Source: Modestobacter sp. (GTDB taxonomy: Bacteria > Actinomycetota > Actinomycetes > Mycobacteriales > Geodermatophilaceae). From it: 17,291 nt of DNA. The notes beneath the pieces are model-generated. The model saw only the letters and a list, made by a program, of their open reading frames with translations, ran no database searches and was not told the origin of the DNA. Below are positions 1 to 7,045 of the stretch, one piece after another; position 1 is the stretch's first letter, and each line of letters begins with the position of its first letter. The stretch covers positions 1-17,291 of the forward strand of contig JAOPVN010000188.1 in NCBI GenBank assembly GCA_025966175.1, read 5' to 3'. Made by a program: the position numbers and the translations under genes.

Positions 1-361
1 GCTTGCGCAGGGTGGTCTGGGCGATCTGGTCGATCGCGGCGCGGACGTTCTCGATGGCGACGACGGACTTCGTGGCGTCGAGCACCCGGAAGTAGGCGAC
101 CGCGGAGACGTCGACGCTCACGTTGTCGCGGGTGATGATCCCCTGAGACTGGATCGGCATCGTCACGATCCGCAGCGAGACGCGGTGCAGCACGTCGACC
201 AGCGGGATGATGAACCGCAGCCCCGGCTCGCGCACGGCCAGCACCCGGCCGAAGCGGAAGAGCACCCCCTGCTCGTACTGCTTGATGATCCGCAGCGACA
301 GCGCCATCCCGATCAGGACGACGGCGGCGACCACGGCGACCACGGTGAGCGCGGTGGTCAT
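1..361 (-). CDS. Slipin / stomatin-like SPFH (band 7) protein, partial at left edge
   Basis: The visible 120 N-terminal residues begin MTTALTVVAV, with one hydrophobic membrane segment at about residues 4-22. The SPFH-domain start follows: IIKQYEQGVLFRFGRV, then LREPG-type and FIIPLVD segments, then SVDVSAVAYFRV and IENVRAAIDQIAQTTLRK. Family knowledge: slipins and prohibitin-like proteins anchor in the membrane by this N-terminal segment and oligomerise into membrane microdomain scaffolds, often with an NfeD-type partner. The C-terminal part lies outside the window. The ATG (361-359) overlaps the stop of the upstream universal stress protein gene (360-358) as ATGA, so the two are probably translationally coupled and transcribed together from the promoter region at 841-1042. 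The family call is firm; the specific role is not known. Confidence 0.87.
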   Translation of the reverse strand, partial: MTTALTVVAVVAAVVLIGMALSLRIIKQYEQGVLFRFGRVLAVREPGLRFIIPLVDVLHRVSLRIVTMPIQSQGIITRDNVSVDVSAVAYFRVLDATKSVVAIENVRAAIDQIAQTTLRK

Positions 362-840
362 GAGTGGCTTCCAGAGAGGTCACGGGCATCGCCGGCGGGG
401 ACCGGTGTCCGGATCACCACGACGGCGCACGGTGAGTGGGCGACGACGTGCTCGCTCACCGATCCCAGGAGCATGCCGGTGAAGCCGCCATGGCCCCGAC
501 TGCCCACGACCAGCAGCTCGGCCTCGGCCGCCGCGGCGAGCAGCACCCGGACGGGGTGCCCCTGGGCGATCCGGCGGACCAACGAGGTCGCCTCGTCCCC
601 GAGGGCCTCCTTGACGGCGAGGTCCTGGATGGCTTGCGCGTTGGCCGCCCAGTCGGTCTGGTCGATGATGGGGTACCCGCCGACAGCCGCCGGGAAGTGC
701 CAGGCGGTCACCGCTTCCACGACCGCTCCGGTGAGCGACGCCTGGCGGACAGCCCACTCCAGGGCGCCCAGCGAGGCCGGCGACCCGTCGACTCCCACGA
801 CGATGCGTCTCTGGTGCTCGGTGGTCTCTGTTGCTGTCAT
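358..840 (-). CDS. Universal stress protein, single UspA domain (160 aa)
   Basis: A single Usp domain fills the protein. It opens with RRIVVGVDGS (residues 11-20), the first beta strand and its Asp. It closes with VVGSRGHGGFTGMLLGSVSE, which contains the complete ATP-binding pattern G-2x-G-9x-G-S at G113, G116, G126 and S127. Proteins of this class bind ATP and are linked to growth arrest and hypoxia survival; several belong to the M. tuberculosis DosR regulon. A GGGAG Shine-Dalgarno stretch lies just upstream of the ATG at 840. The gene is first in an operon with the slipin gene (ATGA overlap). A DosR-box-like palindrome lies 77 bases upstream at 918-931, suggesting DevR control. Confidence 0.95.
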   Translation of the reverse strand: MTATETTEHQRRIVVGVDGSPASLGALEWAVRQASLTGAVVEAVTAWHFPAAVGGYPIIDQTDWAANAQAIQDLAVKEALGDEATSLVRRIAQGHPVRVLLAAAAEAELLVVGSRGHGGFTGMLLGSVSEHVVAHSPCAVVVIRTPVPAGDARDLSGSHS

Positions 841-873
841 CGGGAGCTCCCGCTCTGTTCACAGCCCCACGTC

Positions 874-887
874 AGGACCATGAGCCC
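874..887. promoter_or_regulatory. Weak DosR-box-like site
   Basis: AGGACCATGAGCCC keeps seven of ten half-site bases of GGGAC-N4-GTCCC. It lies between the universal stress protein start (840, minus) and the better site at 918-931, with centres 44 bases apart. On its own it is not convincing; it is listed only because paired sites are common in DosR promoters. Confidence 0.25.
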
Positions 888-917
888 AGCGTGAGCGGGC
901 AGCGTCCGCCGTCACCA

Positions 918-931
918 GGGAGAAAAGTCCC
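918..931. promoter_or_regulatory. DosR/DevR-box-like palindrome between usp and the sensor kinase gene
   Basis: GGGAGAAAAGTCCC matches nine of ten half-site bases of GGGAC-N4-GTCCC and has an A-tract spacer. It sits 77 bases upstream of the universal stress protein start (minus strand) and 111 bases upstream of the kinase start (plus strand), so it could serve either gene or both. DNA binding by the local DevR-like protein is inferred, not shown. Confidence 0.6.
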
Positions 932-1042
932 GGCACCCGGGGCCCCTTGGCACACAGCTACGCCACCCCCGGGGGGACGACGTCCTTCCCAGTACAGCGG
1001 GTGGCTGGCACAGTCGGCAGGGACCCGACGGCCGGAGAGACT

Positions 1043-2638
1043 GTGGCGGAACACCTGCACGAACCGCACACCCCGGCGACCTCGAGCACGCGGGCGTCCC
1101 TCGGGAGGATGCAGCGGCTGTTCGACGCCTTCCTCGACGTGTCCGCCGGCCTGGACCTCGACGAGACGTTGCGGCACATCGTCCAGGCCGCCGTCGAGCT
1201 GATCGATGCGCAGTACGGAACGCTGGGCGTGCTGGATCCCGACGGGGTGATGGCCGCGTTCGTCCACGTCGGCCCCGATCCCGAGCAGGCTCCCGAGCCC
1301 CGACCGCTCCGGTCGGCACCGGTGCTGTCCACGGACGCGCCGCAGGAGCAGCGGGAGACGGTCAGCTTCCTGAGCGTGCCGGTGACCAGCCGCGGGGAGG
1401 CGCTGGGGACCCTCTACCTCACCGCGAAGCGCGACGCGCTGTTCAGCGCCGAGGACGACACCGTCCTCACCGCACTTGCCGGGGCGGCCGGCATCGCGAT
1501 CGCCAACGCACGGCTGTACGAGGCCGCGGAGGTGAGCCGCAGCTGGCTCGCCGCGGTCACCGACGTGCGGACCGCCCTGCTGCAGGGCCGATCGCCGCAG
1601 GACGTCCTCGACCTCATCGTCGACCGGGTGGCCGTGCTGACCGCCGCTGCCGCGACCCTCCTGGTGCACGGACCGACCGGCGCCGACGGTTCCTATGCGC
1701 TCCGGGCGTCCACCGGCGCGGCCGTGCAGGACCTCCCCGGAGTGCACCTGGACGAGCGCGCCGGTCCGGTCCTGCAGGCGGTGGCCGACGCAGGGGACGT
1801 CGTCCTGCTGGACATGAGCGGAGCCGCGTCCTCCGGCGGTGAGGAGCAGGTCCGGTGGGGGCCGTGCATCGCCGTCCCGCTGCGCAGCGCGGTCGGGAGC
1901 GGATCGGTCGTCATCGCCCTGCGCAAAGCCGGCTCACCGCCTTTCCAGGCCTCGCTCGCCGCCCTGATCAGTGCCTTCGCCGACCAGACCGCGCTGGCCC
2001 TGGACCTGGCCGCCCGGCAGCAGGTGATCCGCCGGACCGACGTGACCGAGGACCGGGACCGGATCGCCCGAGACCTGCACGACCACGTCATCCAACGGGT
2101 GTTCGCCGCGGGCTTGAGCCTGCAGAGCGCGCTGCCCCGCATCGGCGACGTGGAAGCGGTGAAACGAGTCCGCTCGGCGGTCGAGCAGCTCGACGAGACG
2201 GTGCGCGACATCCGCACGACGATCTTCGACCTGCACACCTCGGACAGTGCACGGGACGGCGACAGCCTCCGCCGCCGTCTGCTCGACATCGTCACCGAGA
2301 CGGCCGGCGCCGATCTCAGGCCCACCGTGCGCATGTCGGGTGCCGTCGACAACCTGGTCACCGGCGACCTGGCCGCCGATGTGGAAGCCGTCGTCCGGGA
2401 GGGGGTCAGCAACGCCGTGCGGCACGCTCACGCGGGCGCGGTGACCGTCACCCTCGACGTCGGCGAGGACGTCGTGGTGGAGGTCGTCGACAACGGCACG
2501 GGCATCGACCGCGAGGCACCGCGCAGCGGGCTGCGCAACCTCGAGGAGCGAGCTCGCCGCCGGGCGGGCGGGGTCTCGGTCGTGTGCCTGGAGGACGGCG
2601 GAACGCGCCTGCGCTGGCGTGCCCCACTGCACACCTGA
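1043..2638 (+). CDS. DevS/DosT-like two-GAF sensor histidine kinase lacking the heme-ligand segment (531 aa)
   Basis: The order is a short N-terminal linker, GAF1 (about 30-170), GAF2 (about 185-330), a HisKA_3 dimerisation/phosphoacceptor helix and a HATPase_c domain. RDRIARDLHDHVIQRVFAAG carries the phosphoacceptor His346. The ATP site shows the N box VVREGVSNAVRHA (Asn457), the G1 box VVDNGTGI (Asp483) and a final GLRNLEERA. These motifs closely resemble M. tuberculosis DevS/DosT. GAF1 is odd: between FVHVGPD and SFLSVPV it is about 21 residues shorter than DevS, and a Gln (Q103) aligns with the heme-binding His149 of DevS (DevS sequence recalled from memory). It is therefore probably not a heme gas sensor. 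The GTG at 1043 is chosen because GGAGAGA (1034-1040) precedes it at good spacing; a TTG at 947 gives a 563-residue alternative with no clear ribosome site. The gene runs tail to tail with devR. Confidence 0.93.
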   Translation: MAEHLHEPHTPATSSTRASLGRMQRLFDAFLDVSAGLDLDETLRHIVQAAVELIDAQYGTLGVLDPDGVMAAFVHVGPDPEQAPEPRPLRSAPVLSTDAPQEQRETVSFLSVPVTSRGEALGTLYLTAKRDALFSAEDDTVLTALAGAAGIAIANARLYEAAEVSRSWLAAVTDVRTALLQGRSPQDVLDLIVDRVAVLTAAAATLLVHGPTGADGSYALRASTGAAVQDLPGVHLDERAGPVLQAVADAGDVVLLDMSGAASSGGEEQVRWGPCIAVPLRSAVGSGSVVIALRKAGSPPFQASLAALISAFADQTALALDLAARQQVIRRTDVTEDRDRIARDLHDHVIQRVFAAGLSLQSALPRIGDVEAVKRVRSAVEQLDETVRDIRTTIFDLHTSDSARDGDSLRRRLLDIVTETAGADLRPTVRMSGAVDNLVTGDLAADVEAVVREGVSNAVRHAHAGAVTVTLDVGEDVVVEVVDNGTGIDREAPRSGLRNLEERARRRAGGVSVVCLEDGGTRLRWRAPLHT

Positions 2639-2664
2639 GCGGCTCAGCGGCCGGTGGACCGGCC
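2635..2664. terminator. Possible compact bidirectional terminator between convergent kinase and devR genes
   Basis: Only 5 bases separate the two stop codons. CTGAG-CGG-CTCAG (2635-2647) is a perfect inverted repeat containing both stops, followed by GGCCGG-TGGA-CCGGCC (2649-2664), a six-pair stem with a four-base loop inside the devR 3' end. There is no T-run. Termination is plausible but unproven. Confidence 0.4.
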
Positions 2665-3324
2665 CGGTGCGGGCGCCTTCAGCTCGGAGGAGAGGATCGC
2701 CGCCTGGGTCCTGCGTTCCATGCCCAGCTTGGCCAGGAGGTGGGACACGTAGTTCTTCACCGTCTTCTCGGCCAGGAACATCCGCTCCCCGATCTGCCGG
2801 TTCGTCAGGCCCTCGCCGATCAGGTCCAGGACGGTGCGCTCCTGGTCACTGAGCCCGGCCAGCGGCCCCGCGGGCTCGGTGGCCCGTCGCATGCGGGCCA
2901 GGACCGCCGCGGTAGCGGCCGGGTCCAGCAACGACCCACCGGCGGCGACCGTGCGCACGGCCGTCACCAGGTCCTGGCCGAGAATCTGCTTGAGCAGGTA
3001 GCCGGCGGCGCCGGCCATGATCGCCTGGAACAGCGCCTCGTCGTCGCTGTAGCTGGTCAGCATCACGACGCCGAGGTCCGGCAACTGGGCACGCAGGTCA
3101 CGACACACCGTCACCCCGTCCCCGTCGGGCAGCCGGACGTCCAGGACGGCGACGTCCGGGCGCAGCGCCGGGACGCGGCTCATCGCCTCGGCGGCGTTCT
3201 TCGCCTCGCCGACGACCGTGATGTCCGGATCGCCGGAGAGGACGTCGGCGACCCCACGCCGGACGACCTCGTGGTCGTCGAGCAGGAAGACCCGGATCGC
3301 CGACGGCTGTGCAGTGCTGCTCAT
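2644..3324 (-). CDS. devR: DevR/DosR-like NarL-family response regulator (226 aa)
   Basis: The receiver domain (residues 8-125) has the acidic pair Asp16/Asp17, phosphoacceptor Asp62 in VAVLDVRLPDGDG, Thr90 and Lys112. A LuxR/NarL helix-turn-helix follows (about 158-214): LSDQERTVLDLIGEGLTN, then AEKTVKNYVSHLLAKL and GMERRTQAA. As I recall the M. tuberculosis DosR sequence, the recognition helix differs at a single residue (H for R after YVS) and the DNA-contacting Lys and Asn are conserved. The ATG at 3324 is preceded by GAGGAG at 5-base spacing; an upstream in-frame start at 3375 would add 17 low-complexity residues and is less likely. It probably receives phosphate from the convergent kinase and binds the GGGAC-N4-GTCCC palindromes seen across this window, including those in its own upstream region. 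Confidence 0.95.
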   Translation of the reverse strand: MSSTAQPSAIRVFLLDDHEVVRRGVADVLSGDPDITVVGEAKNAAEAMSRVPALRPDVAVLDVRLPDGDGVTVCRDLRAQLPDLGVVMLTSYSDDEALFQAIMAGAAGYLLKQILGQDLVTAVRTVAAGGSLLDPAATAAVLARMRRATEPAGPLAGLSDQERTVLDLIGEGLTNRQIGERMFLAEKTVKNYVSHLLAKLGMERRTQAAILSSELKAPAPGRSTGR

Positions 3325-3416
3325 GGCGCTCCTCGGCCGCGCAGCGCTCCCCGCTGACTGCGGAGGCGGAGACACGGCAACTGCCCCCGCACGCTAGTCG
3401 CCGTGCCGCCTCGAGC

Positions 3417-3430
3417 GGGGCGGAAGGCCC
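3417..3430. promoter_or_regulatory. Second, weaker DosR-box-like site in the devR / membrane protein promoter region
   Basis: GGGGCGGAAGGCCC matches eight of ten half-site bases of GGGAC-N4-GTCCC. Its centre is exactly 63 bases (six helical turns) from the stronger site at 3480-3493, so both would face the same side of the DNA. Confidence 0.4.
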
Positions 3431-3479
3431 TGTGCGCAGCACGCCCCGCGGACAGCAGTGCCGAAGGTCTGCGCGACCG

Positions 3480-3493
3480 GGGACCGGTGACCC
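3480..3493. promoter_or_regulatory. DosR-box-like palindrome upstream of the unknown membrane protein gene
   Basis: GGGACCGGTGACCC matches nine of ten half-site bases. It ends 58 bases before the chosen ATG at 3552, a spacing suited to an activator abutting the -35 region of a promoter with a short leader. It lies 155 bases upstream of devR on the other strand, so autoregulation is also possible. Confidence 0.6.
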
Positions 3494-3551
3494 GTGCCCG
3501 CCGGCGGCGGCGCGGTCGAGGATGAGGCGTGATCAGGTCAAGGTGTCCTCG

Positions 3552-4490
3552 ATGACCGAGCGACCCGCGGCACAGGCCTCCCGGGACCTCCCGCTGGCCC
3601 TGCTGCTCGTCGCCGAGGGCGGCCTGGTGGCGACCAGTGCCCTGCTGGGTCCGCTGGTCCTGGACGTGCTGCACTACCGGACCTCGGCGTCGGGGCTCGA
3701 CCAGATCCGCGGTACCGACCTCACCGCACTGGCCCTGGTGGCACCGCTGTGCGGCTGGGTGGGCAAGCTGGCCCGGGACGGCCACCCGGCGGCGCCGGTC
3801 CTGGCCCTGGCGCCCGCGGGGTACGGCGTCTACGTCTGGACCCAGCTGCTGGTCGGCAGCGAGTGGAGCCGGCTGCCGGGCAACGTGGAGTGGTTCTCCC
3901 CGCTCCTGCTCGGGGTCGTCGGCGTCGGGGTCGGCGTCCTCGTCCGGGCGACGCGGGGGCTCCGCTCGCAGGTCCCGCTGCGGTGGAGCCGCCGTCTGGA
4001 GCGGGCCACCGGCGTCCTGCTGCTGGCCGTGGCCGGTTTCGTCGTCGTCGGCATCCACCTGTCCTCACTGGTCGACGCGCTGGGAAGGTCGCCGGTCGGC
4101 GTCGGGGTGCTCGAGACACCGAACGCGTTCTGGGTGGTCAAGGCCATGGACCTCGGCCTCATCGCGCCTGCCTCGCTGCTGATCGGGGCGGGGCTGCTCA
4201 GGGGCCGGTCCTGGGCCCGGACCCCGGCGGCCGCGGTGCTCGGCGGGTACGCACTGCTCGGCTGGTCGGTCGCCGCGATGGGCTGGAGCATGGTGCGTGG
4301 CGGGGCGGTCGACGCCTCCGTGGGCCTCGCCGTCGGATCGACGGCGGTCGCGGCCGCCGTGACCGGGTACGCCGTCGCCCTCTACCGCCCGCTGTTCCGG
4401 CGAGGTCAGGCCGTGCCGGGCGTGCCGTCGGTCCCCATGGCCTCGCCGACCAGGGGCGCCTCGACGGCGCCACCGGCGACGGGAAGGTAG
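3552..4490 (+). CDS. Unknown multi-pass membrane protein (312 aa), divergent from devR
   Basis: I do not recognise the family. There are about eight hydrophobic segments, near residues 13-40, 55-72, 80-101, 115-131, 152-174, 193-213, 222-245 and 256-276, followed by a basic and Pro/Ala-rich tail after LYRPLFRRG. Notable polar stretches are HYRTSASGLDQIRGTDLT between the first two segments and the extracytoplasmic-looking VEWFSP and LETPNAFWVVKAMDLG. No cofactor motif such as a His-pair heme site is evident. The start is uncertain: ATG 3552 has AAGG upstream, and GTG 3543 would add three residues. The gene is divergent from devR and has a good DosR-box-like site 58 bases upstream, so it is a probable regulon member. 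Its 3' end overlaps the convergent unknown gene by 85 bases. Confidence 0.85.
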   Translation: MTERPAAQASRDLPLALLLVAEGGLVATSALLGPLVLDVLHYRTSASGLDQIRGTDLTALALVAPLCGWVGKLARDGHPAAPVLALAPAGYGVYVWTQLLVGSEWSRLPGNVEWFSPLLLGVVGVGVGVLVRATRGLRSQVPLRWSRRLERATGVLLLAVAGFVVVGIHLSSLVDALGRSPVGVGVLETPNAFWVVKAMDLGLIAPASLLIGAGLLRGRSWARTPAAAVLGGYALLGWSVAAMGWSMVRGGAVDASVGLAVGSTAVAAAVTGYAVALYRPLFRRGQAVPGVPSVPMASPTRGASTAPPATGR

Positions 4491-4765
4491 GGGTACCGGC
4501 CCTGGTGGTCACGCGCCGGGCCGTGCGTCCGTGGGTGCACCAGCAACCGGTAGGAGCAGATGCCGCCCCGCGTCTGCAGCTGCACGACGCCGGGCGGCCC
4601 GTTGCCGGGCTCGACCGGCCACCGTCGACCGTGCCCGGGCCCGCAGTACGCCTGGGCCTGAGCGGGCGCGGTGCTCACCCCTGACAGGTCGGCGGTGAGC
4701 ACCGCGCAGGTCGCCGTGCGGGCCAGCAGTGCCGGCGACCTCCTCCGGGTGTGGACCCGTCTCAC
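4406..4765 (-). CDS. Unknown protein (119 aa) coupled to the tandem universal stress protein
   Basis: I do not recognise the family. The sequence has a basic N-terminus (MRRVHTRRRSPALLART), then a core with AYCGPGHGRRWPVEPG, VQLQTRGGICSYRLLVHP and RDHQGRYPYLPVAGG. Two Cys and several His/Tyr are visible, with no membrane segment. Evidence that it is a real gene: codons are almost all G/C at third positions on this strand, and the GTG start (4765-4763) overlaps the stop of the upstream universal stress protein gene (4764-4762) as GTGA, the signature of translational coupling. A second GTG at 4702 would give 98 residues but has no ribosome site. The last 85 bases overlap the end of the convergent membrane protein gene. 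It would share any DevR control of the universal stress protein operon. Confidence 0.7.
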   Translation of the reverse strand: MRRVHTRRRSPALLARTATCAVLTADLSGVSTAPAQAQAYCGPGHGRRWPVEPGNGPPGVVQLQTRGGICSYRLLVHPRTHGPARDHQGRYPYLPVAGGAVEAPLVGEAMGTDGTPGTA

Positions 4766-5745
4766 GTGGACGCCGCCGAGTCGACCAGCGTCAAGGTCGG
4801 CAGCTGCCGGGCAGCGGGGCGGACCACGAGCACCGGGCAGGGGGCGTGCACCACGCAGTGCAACGCGACCGAGCCGAACACCAGGCCGCGGAACTCCCCG
4901 TGACCCCGGCTGGCCACCACGAGGAGGTCCGCCTCGGCCGCCTGCTCGACCAGCACCGGACCGGCCGGTCCGGTCAGGGAAAGTCGTCGGACGACCGGGT
5001 GCTCGCCGGCCGACGCGAGGAGGAGCTGACCCAGCAGCGCCTCCATGCGCTGCAGCGCACCCTCGTGCACCTGCTGCAGGGCGGCGGCGCCGGCCACGCC
5101 GTATCCGTCACCCCACGGGTCGGTGACGTCATGGGAGCGCACCGCCGTCACCGACCCACCGGGGCCGGCCTCCGTCAACGCCGCCGAGAGGGCCGCCGCT
5201 GAGCGTTCGGAGCCGTCGATGCCCACGACCACGCGGGAGTCCGCTCGCGGCTCGGTCCATCGGCCGGGGAGCGGGACGACGACGACCGGACACTCCGCCG
5301 CGCTGACGCTGTGCAGGGCGACCGAGCCCAGCAGCGCGCTGCGGACTGCGCTGCGGCCCCGGGAACCGACGACCAGGAGATCGGCGTCCGCGGAGTGCCG
5401 GACCAGCTGGGCCGCCGCCGGTCCGGGCTCGACGTGCAGGCTCACCGGGACGTCGCGGACCGCGCTGTCGCTGTCCCTGACGGCGTCGACGGCGGCCCGG
5501 GCCCGGGCCCAGGTGTCGTCGTGCACGGCGTCCAGTGCGCCCAGGTCCACGATCTCGGCGTCGGTCCAGTAGGCGACCGTGGGGTAGGCGGCCAGCACGG
5601 CGACCTCGGCGCCCCGGACGAGCGCCCAGTGCATCGCCCAGCGGAGCGCGGTGAGGGACCCGGCCGAGCCGTCCACCCCCACCACGACCCGGAGGGCCGG
5701 GTCGATCCGAGTCGAGTCAGCAGTCGCTCGGGGCTGTGCGTCCAC
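4762..5745 (-). CDS. Tandem-domain universal stress protein (327 aa)
   Basis: Two Usp domains lie in tandem: about 19-158, beginning RVVVGVDGSAGS, and about 170-310, beginning RVVVGIDGSERS. Domain 1 has an intact ATP-binding pattern in GSRGRSAVRSALLGS. Domain 2 reads ASRGHGEFRGLVFGS, with the first Gly replaced by Ala, a mild change. The usual final strands CPVVVVPL and CPVLVVRP are present. The arrangement resembles the two-domain DosR-regulon stress proteins of mycobacteria. The GTG at 5745 is preceded by GAGGAG at 5-base spacing. It is the first gene of a two-gene unit with the 119-residue unknown protein and is divergent from the nitroreductase gene. Two DosR-box-like palindromes lie in the shared upstream region. 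Confidence 0.95.
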   Translation of the reverse strand: MDAQPRATADSTRIDPALRVVVGVDGSAGSLTALRWAMHWALVRGAEVAVLAAYPTVAYWTDAEIVDLGALDAVHDDTWARARAAVDAVRDSDSAVRDVPVSLHVEPGPAAAQLVRHSADADLLVVGSRGRSAVRSALLGSVALHSVSAAECPVVVVPLPGRWTEPRADSRVVVGIDGSERSAAALSAALTEAGPGGSVTAVRSHDVTDPWGDGYGVAGAAALQQVHEGALQRMEALLGQLLLASAGEHPVVRRLSLTGPAGPVLVEQAAEADLLVVASRGHGEFRGLVFGSVALHCVVHAPCPVLVVRPAARQLPTLTLVDSAAST

Positions 5746-5820
5746 GGGGTCTCCTCAGCAGGCACCGGCCACGCGGTCGGTCGCCGCGTCCAGCCTCCCG
5801 TCATCGCTCCCCGGCCGATC

Positions 5821-5834
5821 GGGTCCGATGACCC
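5821..5834. promoter_or_regulatory. Perfectly palindromic DosR-box-like site
   Basis: GGGTCCGATGACCC matches eight of ten half-site bases but is a perfect inverted repeat in its arms (GGGTC/GACCC). It sits 75 bases upstream of the tandem universal stress protein gene start on the minus strand. Confidence 0.45.
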
Positions 5835-5869
5835 ACCGCACCCCGCCATTGGTCCCGGGACGACGCAAC

Positions 5870-5883
5870 GGGACCTAGGTCGG
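5870..5883. promoter_or_regulatory. DosR-box-like site upstream of the nitroreductase gene
   Basis: GGGACCTAGGTCGG has a perfect left half-site and three of five right-half bases, with the ten-base palindrome GACCTAGGTC at its centre. It ends 78 bases before the nitroreductase ATG. Confidence 0.5.
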
Positions 5884-5961
5884 TGGTCGGGGTGACCCTC
5901 TACCCGGCCGCCACACCGTCACCCGGCCGCAGGCTGGACTCCCCCACTCCGAGGAGCACCG

Positions 5962-6978
5962 ATGTCCGAGAAGTCCAGCCGGTCGACGACCGTCGCCGTG
6001 GCCCGGCCGCCGCAGGAGAGCGCCGCGGACGCACTGAGCGCCGCCGTGGACCGCGCGGTGCTGGCTCCGTCGCTGCACAACAGCCAGCCCTGGCGGTTCA
6101 CCGTCCACGCCGACCGTCTCGACGTACGCGCCGACCGGACCCGGCACCTGGCGAGCATCGACCCACCCGGGCGCGAACTCGTGCAGAGCGTCGGTGCCGC
6201 GCTGTTCAACGCCCGGGTGGCGCTCGCCGCGCGTGGCTGGGCCGTCGACGTCCGGCGGTGTCCGTCGCCGGACGACCCCGACCTGATGGCCGTTCTGCAG
6301 CTGGTCGACGGGCCTCCTGATCCCGGTCTCGCGGTGCTGGACTCCGTCGTCGCCCAACGGCGGACCAACCGGCGCACCTTCGACGCGACCATCCCGACGG
6401 ACGCGGAGCTGCGGTCCTTCACCGCGGCCGCCGTCGCCGAAGGTGCCGTGCTGGTCCCCGTGCTGACCGGGGAGCAGCACCGGCTGGTCGCCCGCCTCAC
6501 CCAACTGGCCGACAGCCAACAGCAGGCCGACCCGGCGTACCTCGCGGAGCTGGCCCGGTGGACCAACCGGGCGCCGGCCGAGGGCGACGGCATCGTCGCC
6601 GCAGCAGTTCCGCACGTGGACGGCTCCGCTGCCGACGACGTCCCGATGCGCGACTTCGACACCCGCGGGGACGGCTCGCTCCCCCCGTCGAGCGGAGTGG
6701 GTGCGGAGCACACCCTGCTCGTGCTGGGCACCCGGACCGACGACGAGGCGGCCTGGCTGCGGTCGGGTGAGGCGCTGCAGCACGTCCTGCTGGAGATCAC
6801 CCGGGCGGGCTGGGCGGCCAGCCCCCTCACCCAGTCCGTGGAGATCCCGCTGACCCGGATGGAGCTGCGTGCCGGGCTCACGTGGGACACCTGGCCGCAG
6901 ACGGTCCTGCGGATCGGTCACGCCGGCCCCACGAGCGCCACCCCCCGGCGGCAGCGGACCGACGTGGTCTCCGGGTAG
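5962..6978 (+). CDS. Acg-family nitroreductase-fold protein (338 aa)
   Basis: The N-terminal signature AVLAPSLHNSQPWRF (about residues 32-46) and the later VVAQRRTNRRTF (129-140) are typical of the Acg group: nitroreductase-like flavin-binding proteins, represented in M. tuberculosis by Rv2032 (Acg) and Rv3131, both DosR-regulated. Length fits the family (about 330). Acg itself is reported to bind FMN but to lack ordinary nitroreductase activity and may sequester flavin, so a catalytic role should not be assumed. GAGGAG (5951-5956) sits 5 bases before the ATG. DosR-box-like sites lie upstream, and a second universal stress protein gene follows after 67 bases with no obvious terminator, so the two probably form one operon. 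Confidence 0.92.
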   Translation: MSEKSSRSTTVAVARPPQESAADALSAAVDRAVLAPSLHNSQPWRFTVHADRLDVRADRTRHLASIDPPGRELVQSVGAALFNARVALAARGWAVDVRRCPSPDDPDLMAVLQLVDGPPDPGLAVLDSVVAQRRTNRRTFDATIPTDAELRSFTAAAVAEGAVLVPVLTGEQHRLVARLTQLADSQQQADPAYLAELARWTNRAPAEGDGIVAAAVPHVDGSAADDVPMRDFDTRGDGSLPPSSGVGAEHTLLVLGTRTDDEAAWLRSGEALQHVLLEITRAGWAASPLTQSVEIPLTRMELRAGLTWDTWPQTVLRIGHAGPTSATPRRQRTDVVSG

Positions 6979-7045
6979 CTCGTCCCGGCCGACGGGCCGC
7001 CGTACCCGCTCCCGAACTTCCTCGCCCCTGATCCGGAGGACTCCC

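Noticed and set aside
947..1042. N-terminal extension of the kinase from a TTG start
   Set aside because: The GTG at 1043 has a clear GGAGAGA ribosome site, while the TTG does not. The extra 32 residues are low complexity and would place much of the promoter region inside the gene.
5852..5861. Palindrome GTCCCGGGAC as another DevR box
   Set aside because: The half-sites are in reversed order and have no four-base spacer, so it does not fit GGGAC-N4-GTCCC. Short GC palindromes are common here.
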